A DNA stretch of 64,000 nucleotides, from positions 62,001 to 126,000 of the forward strand of contig NZ_JAUXXZ010000028.1 in NCBI RefSeq assembly GCF_030684675.1, read 5' to 3'. How positions within the stretch are numbered: position 1 is the first letter of the stretch; every line of letters starts with the position of its first letter. The notes below the pieces were generated by a model. The model made no database searches, was not told the DNA's origin, and was given only the letters and a program-made list of their open reading frames with translations. Below are positions 47,792 through 55,809 of this stretch, one piece after another. The translations under genes were made by a program, and so were the position numbers. The DNA is from Daejeonella sp. Lineage in GTDB: Bacteria > Bacteroidota > Bacteroidia > Sphingobacteriales > Sphingobacteriaceae.

Positions 47792-48544
47792 ATGTCAGCC
47801 AGCAAAATATATTTCGCCTCCGACTTTCATTTTGGGGTTCCCGATCATTCTTTAAGCCGTGAACGTGAAGATCTTGTCGTTAGCTGGCTCGAAGAGATCC
47901 GGACAGATGCCGCTGAGATCTATCTTATCGGTGATATATTTGATTTCTGGTTTGAGTATGCAACAGTGATTCCAAAAGGCTTTATCCGCTTTCAGGGAAA
48001 GCTTGCTGAACTCGCTGATTCAGGGATAAAGATTACCTTGTTTAAGGGCAATCATGATATGTGGATGTTCGATTATTTTGTAAAAGAACTGGGGGTTCAG
48101 ATCATTTCTGATGAGCTTGTTCTTGAGCGAAACGGGAAGAAGTTTTATTTGCATCATGGCGACGGACTTGGTCCGGGGGATGCTAAATACAAAATCCTCA
48201 AAAAGATTTTCAGAAGTGGGTTTTGCCAATGGCTTTTTGCGCGCATTCACCCAAATCTTGGGGTTGGAATTGCGGGAAAATGGTCAATGCATAGTCGCTT
48301 GCAAAATAATCAGAAAGAGGAGTTTACCGATCTTGATAAAGAATGGCTTGTTTCTTATTCCAAAGATTTATTGCTTAAGGAACATTATGATTTTCTGATA
48401 TTTGGGCACAGGCATTTACCACTTGATGTTCAATTGGGGGATAGCCGTTATATCAACCTGGGTGAATGGATGAACTTTAATTCTTATGCCGTTTTTGATG
48501 GTGAGAATCTGGAGCTTCGCTACTTTAAAAAATATGAAGACTAG
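47792..48544 (+). CDS. lpxH: UDP-2,3-diacylglucosamine diphosphatase
   Basis: The 250-residue metallophosphoesterase has the motifs [39 protein letters not shown] and FGHRHLP of LpxH, which hydrolyses UDP-diacylglucosamine to lipid X in lipid A synthesis at the inner membrane. The length and the extra aromatic pair after the second motif fit LpxH rather than a general phosphatase. It stands alone. Confidence 0.9.
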   Translation: MSASKIYFASDFHFGVPDHSLSREREDLVVSWLEEIRTDAAEIYLIGDIFDFWFEYATVIPKGFIRFQGKLAELADSGIKITLFKGNHDMWMFDYFVKELGVQIISDELVLERNGKKFYLHHGDGLGPGDAKYKILKKIFRSGFCQWLFARIHPNLGVGIAGKWSMHSRLQNNQKEEFTDLDKEWLVSYSKDLLLKEHYDFLIFGHRHLPLDVQLGDSRYINLGEWMNFNSYAVFDGENLELRYFKKYED

Positions 48545-48597
48545 TATCAGTAAAGCAATTCCCTTATTATCCTTCTGCTAAATTTCCAAAAAAGCCG

Positions 48598-48605
48598 TAT
48601 TTTTG
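48598..48605 (+). promoter_or_regulatory. -7 box for prfA
   Basis: TATTTTTG matches TAnnTTTG, 58 bases before the prfA ATG; no clear -33 element. Confidence 0.35.
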
Positions 48606-48663
48606 TAGCCTTATTGAAAAAAGCTTTTTAATTGGGCTTTCAATAGGTTTTTCAAAGAACAGG

Positions 48664-49737
48664 ATGTTACAAAAACTAGAATATATAAAGGAGCGCTGGC
48701 AGGAAGTTGAGCGTGAGCTGAGCAATCCGGCAACGATGGGCGACATGAAGCGCTTTGCCCAGCTTAATAAGGAATATAAAGATCTGACTAAGATCGTTGA
48801 TGAGTATAAGATTTACAGCAATGTGATCAGCAATATCGAGTCGAATAAAGAACTTCTTTCGAACGAGAAGGATGATGAATTGCGTGAAATGGCTAAAATG
48901 GAGCTGGATGAGCTGATTCCTCAACAGGAGCAACTGGAAGAAAAGATTCGTGTGATGCTCATACCTAAAGACCCTGAAGACAGTAAGAATGCAATTGTTG
49001 AGATTCGTGGAGGGACAGGTGGTGATGAGGCTGCTCTTTTCGCTGGCGACCTATACCGTATGTACACCCGTTATTGTGAGCGCAAGGGTTGGCGTATGGA
49101 GGTTGTAGATGTAACAGAGGGAACTGCAGGTGGTTATAAGGAAGTTGTTTTCAATGTTACTGGTGAAGATGCCTATGGACAGCTGAAATATGAATCGGGT
49201 GTTCATCGTGTGCAGCGTGTGCCTGATACCGAAACAGCAGGTCGTGTACATACTTCGGCTGCCTCGGTGGTAGTTTTGCCAGAAGCGGATGAGTTTGATG
49301 TGCAAATCAGCATGAATGATGTACGTAAGGATTTATTCTGTTCTTCCGGTCCGGGTGGGCAATCAGTAAATACGACTTATTCTGCAGTTCGTTTAACGCA
49401 TATTCCTACCGGGATTGTAGCACAATGTCAGGATCAGAAGTCACAGTTAAAGAACTTTGATAAGGCATTTGCTGTTCTCAGGAGCAGGGTATATGAGCTT
49501 GAGCATGCAAAGATGCTGGAAGAGACCTCTAAGAAACGTAAAACAATGGTTTCTACCGGAGACCGTTCGGCTAAGATTCGTACCTATAATTATCCTCAGG
49601 GAAGGGTAACGGAGCATCGGATTGGCTTAACAATTTATAATCTTCCAAATGTGATGAATGGGGATGTTCAGGAAATAATCGATCAGTTACAGCTTGCAGA
49701 GAACGCTGAAAAGATGAAAGAGGGCTCAGTTGCCTGA
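48664..49737 (+). CDS. prfA: Peptide chain release factor 1
   Basis: The 357-residue protein has the GGQ motif at residues 231-233 ([16 protein letters not shown]), which triggers peptide release, and the RF1 segment [18 protein letters not shown]. It ends translation at UAA and UAG codons. The second half continues with the conserved region [14 protein letters not shown]. It stands alone before the tRNA genes. Confidence 0.96.
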   Translation: MLQKLEYIKERWQEVERELSNPATMGDMKRFAQLNKEYKDLTKIVDEYKIYSNVISNIESNKELLSNEKDDELREMAKMELDELIPQQEQLEEKIRVMLIPKDPEDSKNAIVEIRGGTGGDEAALFAGDLYRMYTRYCERKGWRMEVVDVTEGTAGGYKEVVFNVTGEDAYGQLKYESGVHRVQRVPDTETAGRVHTSAASVVVLPEADEFDVQISMNDVRKDLFCSSGPGGQSVNTTYSAVRLTHIPTGIVAQCQDQKSQLKNFDKAFAVLRSRVYELEHAKMLEETSKKRKTMVSTGDRSAKIRTYNYPQGRVTEHRIGLTIYNLPNVMNGDVQEIIDQLQLAENAEKMKEGSVA

Positions 49738-49912
49738 TGGTTTTCTGATGAAAGCAGGCTTTAAATCAACTGATTTTTATTGTTATTAATTGAATATTAG
49801 CAGTTTAGCCACAGATTGAAAATTAAGCTTTTTATTATTTGCACTATATAGGTTATTGCCGTATATTTGCCTCACTTTTAAGAAAAACGGTTTCCGCAGA
49901 TCTAAAAAGGAT

Positions 49913-49985
49913 GATTCCGTAGCTCAGCTGGTAGAGCATTACACTTTTAATGTAGTGGTCCTGGGTTCGAATCCCAGCGGGATCA
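49913..49985 (+). tRNA. tRNA-Lys (anticodon TTT)
   Basis: The acceptor stem GATTCCG pairs with CGGGATC (one G-T pair), with D-arm AGCTCAGCTGGTAGAGC, anticodon loop CTTTTAA carrying TTT and T-arm CTGGGTTCGAATCCCAG. Discriminator A at 49985; CCA is not encoded. Its 3' end is repeated downstream at 50056. Confidence 0.97.
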
Positions 49986-50094
49986 CATAGTAACGTGCGA
50001 AGCACGAGTAAATCAATTTCTCTGGGATGAGAAGTTTACCCTGGTGAAAATCAGGGAATCCCAGCGGGATCACAAAGTTACGTGCGCAGCACGA
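49969..50094. repeat. Duplicated tRNA-Lys 3' end (attachment-site-like)
   Basis: The 39 bases at 49969-50007, which run from the T-arm of tRNA-Lys through its 3' end and the following hairpin CGTGCGAAGCACG, recur at 50056-50094 with three changes. The 48 bases between contain further short stems (TTCTC/GAGAA, CCCTG/CAGGG). A repeated tRNA 3' end is the usual mark left by tyrosine-integrase elements. Confidence 0.7.
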
Positions 50095-50161
50095 AAAAAA
50101 TTGTATCTTTCCTGTGCTGACAGGAAATAGCTCTGAAAGCAAGGTATAATAAAGATAAAAC

Positions 50162-50235
50162 GGACCGGTAGTTCAGCTGGTTAGAATGCCGCCCTGTCAC
50201 GGCGGAGGTCGCGGGTTCGAGTCCCGTCCGGTCCG
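50162..50235 (+). tRNA. tRNA-Asp (anticodon GTC)
   Basis: Acceptor stem GGACCGG pairs with CCGGTCC, the anticodon loop CTGTCAC carries GTC, and the T-arm is GCGGGTTCGAGTCCCGT. Discriminator G at 50235, CCA not encoded, followed by a T-run. Confidence 0.97.
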
Positions 50236-50256
50236 CTTTTTTAATGTTAAATGACA

Positions 50257-50293
50257 CAAAAACCCTCAAATGATATGATTTGAGGGTTTTTTG
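50257..50293 (+). terminator. Rho-independent terminator after tRNA-Asp
   Basis: ACCCTCAAAT (50262-50271) and ATTTGAGGGT (50278-50287) form a perfect 10-bp stem with a 6-base loop and T-run; an A-run on the other side would allow action in both directions. Confidence 0.88.
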
Positions 50294-50342
50294 TTTTCAG
50301 AGCATACCAAAACATTCATCTTTTCGCATAAAAAAGGTGAGT

Positions 50343-50383
50343 AATTCGGGAGTTCTTTTAGTCTAAAACCGAACTCCCGAATT
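50343..50383. repeat. Perfect 13-bp inverted repeat
   Basis: AATTCGGGAGTTC (50343-50355) and GAACTCCCGAATT (50371-50383) are separated by 15 bases, 100 bp before the integrase remnant. Without a T-run it looks more like a protein-binding or attachment site than a terminator. Confidence 0.6.
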
Positions 50384-50482
50384 AGCATGTAAGTAATTGA
50401 TTTACAACCTGTTCAATGCTTGAACATCTTGATTTCAGGTGATTAAATAATCAAATTTGTTTCATTATTAATCATCATCATT

Positions 50483-50735
50483 ATGAGAACTACGCTCAAT
50501 TTGCTTTTCTCTCCAAGAAAACCAAAGAATTACCAATCAGGCGACATGCCAATTTACTTACGGATCACTGTAGATGGCCAACGCGTCGAAGTTGCGGTAA
50601 GCCGAAAATGTGATCCCAGTCGCTGGGATATCAGAATGGGACGAGCCACGGGCAACAAGGCCGATGCAAAAACCTTAAATGCTTTTCTGGATGGAATGCA
50701 GACTAAGATCCATGAGATCCACCGTCAAATTTTAG
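50483..50735 (+). pseudogene. Tyrosine integrase, N-terminal fragment
   Basis: About 84 residues match the arm-binding domain of Bacteroidota site-specific integrases: RTTLNLLFSPRKPKNYQSG, MPIYLRITVDGQRVEVAVSRKCDPSRWD and ATGNKADAKTLNAFLDGMQ. Homology stops near residue 84 and the frame continues as unrelated sequence to 50866. The core appears again at about 51085, so the gene was split by an inserted or substituted segment of about 350 bp and is non-functional. Confidence 0.8.
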
Positions 50736-51039
50736 CTTTTACATCTGACGGATGGCTTGATTTAAAAGGGTCTTTTACCCGTAGCTGCTCTATACGATCG
50801 GAAACGATTTCCTGCACATGCTTGAAAAAGCTTTGTTCGTGTCCCTGTGGGTTGTTAGAGAGATAGTAATTTAGATGGTGCTGATAAAAAGCTTCAAACC
50901 GGCTTTCATCCAGCTTTATTAAACGATAAAGAAGGTGGTTATCTTCAAGCAGTTTGGACCAGAATAAGGGTCTGCCGATATCTAATGACTGAGGCGAAAA
51001 GTCAAATCGCTGGCGGTGTTTGAAATAGGTTGTCTTCAT
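50725..51039 (-). CDS. Hypothetical protein inside the split integrase
   Basis: From the ATG at 51039 (MKTTYFKHRQRFDFS) a 104-residue frame runs to 50725; an open frame reaches 51102, but its first part is antisense to the integrase core. It is rich in aromatic residues and Leu (YRLIKLDESRFEAFYQHHLNY), with a helical look and no family I can name. The last 15 codons may lie over the integrase junction. It could be a fragment of an element protein; low confidence that it is expressed. Confidence 0.35.
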   Translation of the reverse strand: MKTTYFKHRQRFDFSPQSLDIGRPLFWSKLLEDNHLLYRLIKLDESRFEAFYQHHLNYYLSNNPQGHEQSFFKHVQEIVSDRIEQLRVKDPFKSSHPSDVKAKI

Positions 51040-51084
51040 GGGCTGACATAATAATACTAAACTAAGGTTCACGATGATTGTTTG

Positions 51085-51208
51085 AATTTCCGCTTCCGAC
51101 AATGAATCGTGGTTTAAAACTTATTGGCAGAAAACTCAAATTCCGGTAAATGTCCCTTTGCTACCTAAAGCTAAAAAGCTAATCAGACAGTATGAAGGGC
51201 TTTTATAG
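51085..51208 (+). pseudogene. Tyrosine integrase, internal fragment
   Basis: In the frame ending at the TAG 51206-51208 the sequence DNESWFKTYWQKTQIPVNV then PLLPKAKKLIRQYE matches the part of integrases just before the catalytic His-x-x-Arg. The catalytic C-terminus is missing. Together with 50483-50735 it is one broken integrase gene. Confidence 0.7.
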
Positions 51209-51215
51209 CCGTTTT

Positions 51216-52652
51216 TTACTGGTCAAACAACAGGCCCATTGTTGCCTCCTTTTGTACGAGCCCTGGATAGTTCTGACTATTCTTTACGCCAAAGGTGGTG
51301 ATCATAGTTAAGAACAAGGCTTTTTTGGTTTTGGTCTGTTGTTGGAAGATCTTGAGTTTGCTTTCCAGTTCCTTGGCATAAGCTTTGGTGATCTCAAAAT
51401 CATTTGCCGAAAACTTCATTTCGCAGATGTTTATACAGGAATCATTCCTGTCGATCAGCAGGTCGATCTGAGCGCCTTTGTCTGTCTTATCTTTTGGCTG
51501 ATGTCTCCAGACCGAAACTTCGGCATAGACGTCACTGATGCCGATAGCTTTTTTGATCTGTGAGATGTGTTTCATGCAGACACTTTCAAACGCATTTCCA
51601 CTCCAACTCGTCCAGGAATTTCCGGAAATGAAACGAAGCCAGGTTCCCACTCCGGTGGCTTTGCTCCCCTCCATAAATTTGAGATAGAACAACGAATATT
51701 CGTCGGTAAGTTTATACAGCGCATCTTTTTTGCTCTTGTTCAATGGGATGTAGGAGCTGATAAATCCCGATTCGGTAAGCTCTTCCAGTAACTGTGTTGT
51801 ATGCCCTCCTGAACTGAGTTTGCATGTAGCAATGAGTTCTGTTCTTGTGAGGCCTTTCCCTTTTTTTGCCAGCGCCCGGACAATATCGATGTGGCTCTGT
51901 GCACTATCAAACAAAGAGTGGTACAGGTTTTTAAACTCATCCTGCAACAGACCCTCTTTGGTAAAGCAAAGTTTGTCTATGGCCTGTGTAGCGCTTTCTC
52001 CCGGTTCTACTTCTTTGAGATATTGCGGTATCCCTCCCATTACCATGTAAAGCTGCAGTACCTGGTATTTGTCAAGCTTGACTTTCCGGTGTTTCAGATA
52101 TGCATCGGTTTCCCCCACGGTGAAGGGTAATAGACGGATTCTACGGGTCACCCTGTTGTGCAGCCCTCCACGATTGTTGAGGACCTTTTTAATCATCCAG
52201 GCCGCCGCAGAACCACAAATGACCACCACCAATTTCTTCTGTTTGGATGCCCAGCTGTTCCAGAAATTCTCAAAAGCGGAAAGGAACCCCGACCGTGGCG
52301 TGTCTATCCATGGAAATTCGTCGAAGAAGATGATCGTCCGTTCTTTTGATACGATAGGGTTCAGGTATTGCTTTAACAACTCAAAGGCTTTCAGCCAGCT
52401 TCCCGGCCGCGCTATAGGAAGTCCCCCGGCTGCAAACGTAAGCGCTAATGTGAAGCTTTCTAGTTGTTGTTCTAATGTAGCATGATGCATCCCCGAAAAT
52501 TCAAACACCGGCATTTTACTAAACCCGTTTCTGATCAGGTAGGTTTTGCCAACCCTTCTGCGGCCGTAAACTGCTACTAGTTCTGCTTCACTGGATTTTT
52601 CTATTTTCTCCAGTGCCACTTTCTCTTCCAGCCTTCCTATAACTGTTTCCAT
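51216..52652 (-). CDS. AAA ATPase with DUF234 nuclease-like C-terminus
   Basis: The 478-residue protein has Walker A GRRRVGKT (residues 30-37), Walker B TIIFFDE (Asp111, Glu112), a winged-helix region (KGLTRTELIATCKLSSGG) and a C-terminal domain with a PD-(D/E)XK-like pattern, AQIDLLIDRNDS then INICEMKFS (about residues 390-412). This archaeal-type ATPase family is scattered in prokaryotes and often mobile; its role is unknown, with defence or toxin-like functions suggested. It sits between the broken integrase and the defence operon, and its upstream region has two palindromes. Confidence 0.87.
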   Translation of the reverse strand: METVIGRLEEKVALEKIEKSSEAELVAVYGRRRVGKTYLIRNGFSKMPVFEFSGMHHATLEQQLESFTLALTFAAGGLPIARPGSWLKAFELLKQYLNPIVSKERTIIFFDEFPWIDTPRSGFLSAFENFWNSWASKQKKLVVVICGSAAAWMIKKVLNNRGGLHNRVTRRIRLLPFTVGETDAYLKHRKVKLDKYQVLQLYMVMGGIPQYLKEVEPGESATQAIDKLCFTKEGLLQDEFKNLYHSLFDSAQSHIDIVRALAKKGKGLTRTELIATCKLSSGGHTTQLLEELTESGFISSYIPLNKSKKDALYKLTDEYSLFYLKFMEGSKATGVGTWLRFISGNSWTSWSGNAFESVCMKHISQIKKAIGISDVYAEVSVWRHQPKDKTDKGAQIDLLIDRNDSCINICEMKFSANDFEITKAYAKELESKLKIFQQQTKTKKALFLTMITTFGVKNSQNYPGLVQKEATMGLLFDQ

Positions 52653-52972
52653 ACAAACATTTTAAAACAAAAATAATGAAACAATTTGAGATTTGGCGTG
52701 ATATGACATTTTATATCACGCCAAATCTTTTGTTTTAGGTGTACTTTTGGCGTGATAGATGTTTTTATAATGCGCCAAATCTTATATTCAAGAACCTTGC
52801 TGTTCAGGCTTGGTCATGGTATTAGGATTTAAAAGTTCAATAACAATCTACAGCAGGTGGTTAAGTTCTTAGCAGGAAATATTTTACCCCGATACTGTTG
52901 GGTATCAATGCTTGACTCAACATTAAACTTTTTGTTTAAATTGTTCCCGCCTATTAACTGAATCCGTACTTA
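52653..52972. other. Divergent intergenic region before the defence operon
   Basis: 320 bp between the ATPase and the 943-residue gene. The ATPase side holds the two palindromes; 52800-52972 shows only AT-rich spacer with no clear TAnnTTTG box, so the operon promoter could not be placed. Confidence 0.6.
52690..52779. repeat. Two palindromic TTTGGCG motifs upstream of the ATPase
   Basis: GATTTGGCGTGATAT (52690-52704) and ATATCACGCCAAATC (52713-52727) form a perfect 15-bp stem with 8-base loop. A second, imperfect unit follows: TTTGGCGTGATA (52746-52757) with CGCCAAA (52773-52779). Four copies of the same half-site within 90 bp suggest an operator or a mobile-element end. Confidence 0.75.
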
Positions 52973-55804
52973 ATGAAATACCTTGAGTGGAATAATTGTA
53001 TTGCCGACTATTTCTTTACACCTGAAAAATCAGGGGATGATATTTGTTTATATATAACCAAAAAGGACGTTATATTAATAGGAAAAGGGAAGACTGAACT
53101 TCGAGTTAATGATGAAGAAATCTGGAGTGACTTTATAGCGGCTATTAAATCAGGTATGCCTGGCTCATCAAATTTACCAACACTTATTGATAAGGCGACC
53201 TATACATATGAGTTTTGGAAAAAGCCCAGACCTAAATTTATTGATGGCATCGCAGTAACTTCCCCTTTCTACATTGGATACTTAATCTTTTTTATAATTC
53301 CCCTCACTGAAGAGATCTTTGAACTTCACGCAAGAAATTACTATGGACGCCTTAGTGCATTTCTGAAAGCCAATTTAATAAATCAAAGGATAAATAGCCT
53401 TCAGGATTTAGAACCGCTGTGGAACGATTTGGAGGAGTGGTCCATTCTTACCATGAATGGAGACCTCGGATTTTTCTCATTAGGTAAGTATAGTGCAAAT
53501 TATAAATATGTCGGGAAACCTTTTTCTCAATGCATTTTCTCGCCAGCTTCAATAAAAAGGCTTCCCGAATTATTTTTTGAATCGGGCATGATACCTAATT
53601 CATCATATTCAGACACGGAAATGCAACAATGCCTTTTGCGATACGGGCCTAGTAAACTTGGCTTGACTCATGCCGTTTTAGAACTTATCAAAAAGAGCGG
53701 CTCAAATGAGTTAGGTCAATCCATTATTCAACTGGTTAAAAGAGAATATTCAAAATGGACTGGAGAATCCCATGAATTCATTGAAAATGGCGCGATTGAA
53801 AAAAGAAAAAGAAGTTATACGATATCACCGCTATTATTACAATTTAAACTGTTTTCCAACAGGGGTCAAATACAATTTTCATTTCGAATGCATTCCTTCA
53901 ATGATTACCCGGAAGATTTAAAATTTGGAGATATTGAAGTTTTGAACATTGGTAAAGGTTTTTCAAAAGTTTTTGATCTGCCGACAAAATCAAGTTTGGA
54001 CCCGTTTGATTTGAAGGATGATTTCAACAAATGGATAGCCCGGTTTCCCAAAAAGGATGTCCGGCTGTTTATAAGCGCGGGCATTTATCAGTTAAGTGCC
54101 GACTACTGGATTGAGACAGAAACACTATCTAAAACTGATCGTATGTATTTGCTTTGCAGGAATGAGGTGAAAGAGAAAATCGAAAATTGGGGAGATCATT
54201 TTAAACAAGGAACATTTTCTCTGATCGATAATTTAGAAGGACTACCGGAGGATTATTCTCTTTTCAGCTTTCTAAATCCATCTATTAGCTTTGAAGGGAT
54301 ACCAGTCCTAACTATTTTATCCGGAAAAACAATCCAATTATTACGCGCCCTTAGAATAACACATAGAAGTTTTACAAATGATTTCTTACCTGACGTGGAA
54401 ATCTCAAATTCAGATGGCAATGAAATTGTTTATATGCAATACCGCAACCATAACGAAAAAATATTCTTAGAAAAAAAGCAAACATCTAATAATCGTTGGG
54501 GATTGCCAGAAGAAATTGTCTCAAATGTTGATTTTCATATAAAAGTCGAGAATGAGCATTTTTCAGGAAACGACATAGCTTACTCGATAATATGCACTGA
54601 TCATTCTGCTAGAAAAGTTGATGGTATTAATCTCCCCAAAAGAGATGCATTTGGTAGAAAATCGAGTAAGGAGTTGCAACAATACTCTATCGGCAGTAAT
54701 ACTATTGGCATCAATTTAAGACGGCAAGAGTCCTACAGACAATTTTTTATAAATATCTTTGAAGATACAAATGAAGATCTCACCGTCCCAAAATATATAA
54801 ATCAGGAAGGTAACATCCTCTTGTCGTTTCTGACTTATAGAAATACGAGCTCAACGGAAGAATTTTACGAGGCCTTTGAATTTTTACACTCGAAAAATTT
54901 AGACGACAGAATACAAGAGTCCAATATAAATTATTCGAAGATTAAAAGGGGCGCACTAAATATGTATGATTATTTGGGCTACCTCGATTATGATTATGAA
55001 TCAAAAGAAATTGTTGTAAATCCACCACAGCTAATCTTTATTCCTGCTGCAAAAGGCAGGCGGGTGTTATTGATTGGGGGACGCGATTCTGCATTTGTCA
55101 ATACTATGTTAGAAATCGCACCCAAACATCACTTACAGGTTGAAATTACGAAACAATCATCCCTAAACCGGCATCTATTACTTCCTGATGCAATTACTGT
55201 CAAGGCTTATGGAGGTCGCTCCGAAAACTTTGGTGAAAGAAACATTAAAGCCTTTGCAGAAGAGTTAGGCATTAATTTCAACCCAAACGATCTAATACAA
55301 GTGGGTATGCAATTGTTTGCAGCCGACATAGATGAATATGAGCGAGATCTTATAGATAACAATGAAACAAACGAAGATGATTATGACTGGGCACGAAAAA
55401 TTTTTAATCCAGCTAGCTTAACTTATGAAAGGAGTTCAGGGGAAACATTTGACAAATCCTTTTCATTGGTTGAATATAAATTAAATGAGTACACTTACTA
55501 TAACAAGCTATGGAAGGATCAAAAATGCTACTTAATTGATAAAAATTGGGGAAAGTATTTAGCGCTTAAACACTTTAACAAACAAGTTATATTATATGAT
55601 GTGAAAAAGCACAAGGTTGCTATTCCGTTTGAATTGCCGTTACCACGATTACTTGCTGAATCTATTATGCTGCTAAGCGGAATCGCGCCTGTCTACCTAA
55701 AAATAGATTCTAAAGCATATCGAATTTACGATAATATTCCCAGTCCATTTATTAAAAATTTGTTTGATAAGCTAAAGCAGACAACAATAGAATTTAATCT
55801 ATAA
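52973..55804 (+). CDS. Unknown 943-residue protein, first gene of the Druantia-like operon
   Basis: I do not recognise a named domain. The start MKYLEWNNCIADYFF is followed by a mixed alpha/beta region; there is no signal peptide and no membrane segment that must be one. Around residues 660-705 a winged-helix-like unit (RGALNMYDYLGYLDYD, then EIVVNPPQLIFIPA and GRRVLLIGGRDSAF) stands out. No ATPase or nuclease motif is visible. The gene ends 5 bases before the helicase gene. By size and place it could match the large accessory proteins of Druantia (DruH in type III, DruF in type II), but this is not shown by the sequence alone. Confidence 0.85.
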   Translation: MKYLEWNNCIADYFFTPEKSGDDICLYITKKDVILIGKGKTELRVNDEEIWSDFIAAIKSGMPGSSNLPTLIDKATYTYEFWKKPRPKFIDGIAVTSPFYIGYLIFFIIPLTEEIFELHARNYYGRLSAFLKANLINQRINSLQDLEPLWNDLEEWSILTMNGDLGFFSLGKYSANYKYVGKPFSQCIFSPASIKRLPELFFESGMIPNSSYSDTEMQQCLLRYGPSKLGLTHAVLELIKKSGSNELGQSIIQLVKREYSKWTGESHEFIENGAIEKRKRSYTISPLLLQFKLFSNRGQIQFSFRMHSFNDYPEDLKFGDIEVLNIGKGFSKVFDLPTKSSLDPFDLKDDFNKWIARFPKKDVRLFISAGIYQLSADYWIETETLSKTDRMYLLCRNEVKEKIENWGDHFKQGTFSLIDNLEGLPEDYSLFSFLNPSISFEGIPVLTILSGKTIQLLRALRITHRSFTNDFLPDVEISNSDGNEIVYMQYRNHNEKIFLEKKQTSNNRWGLPEEIVSNVDFHIKVENEHFSGNDIAYSIICTDHSARKVDGINLPKRDAFGRKSSKELQQYSIGSNTIGINLRRQESYRQFFINIFEDTNEDLTVPKYINQEGNILLSFLTYRNTSSTEEFYEAFEFLHSKNLDDRIQESNINYSKIKRGALNMYDYLGYLDYDYESKEIVVNPPQLIFIPAAKGRRVLLIGGRDSAFVNTMLEIAPKHHLQVEITKQSSLNRHLLLPDAITVKAYGGRSENFGERNIKAFAEELGINFNPNDLIQVGMQLFAADIDEYERDLIDNNETNEDDYDWARKIFNPASLTYERSSGETFDKSFSLVEYKLNEYTYYNKLWKDQKCYLIDKNWGKYLALKHFNKQVILYDVKKHKVAIPFELPLPRLLAESIMLLSGIAPVYLKIDSKAYRIYDNIPSPFIKNLFDKLKQTTIEFNL

Positions 55805-55809
55805 TCAGT

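Noticed and set aside
49939-50269. Two minus-strand frames over the tRNA genes
   Set aside because: They are antisense translations of tRNA-Lys and tRNA-Asp, a common false prediction.
50343-50383. Terminator for the tRNA-Asp transcript
   Set aside because: A strong terminator already lies at 50257-50293, and this stem lacks a T-run.
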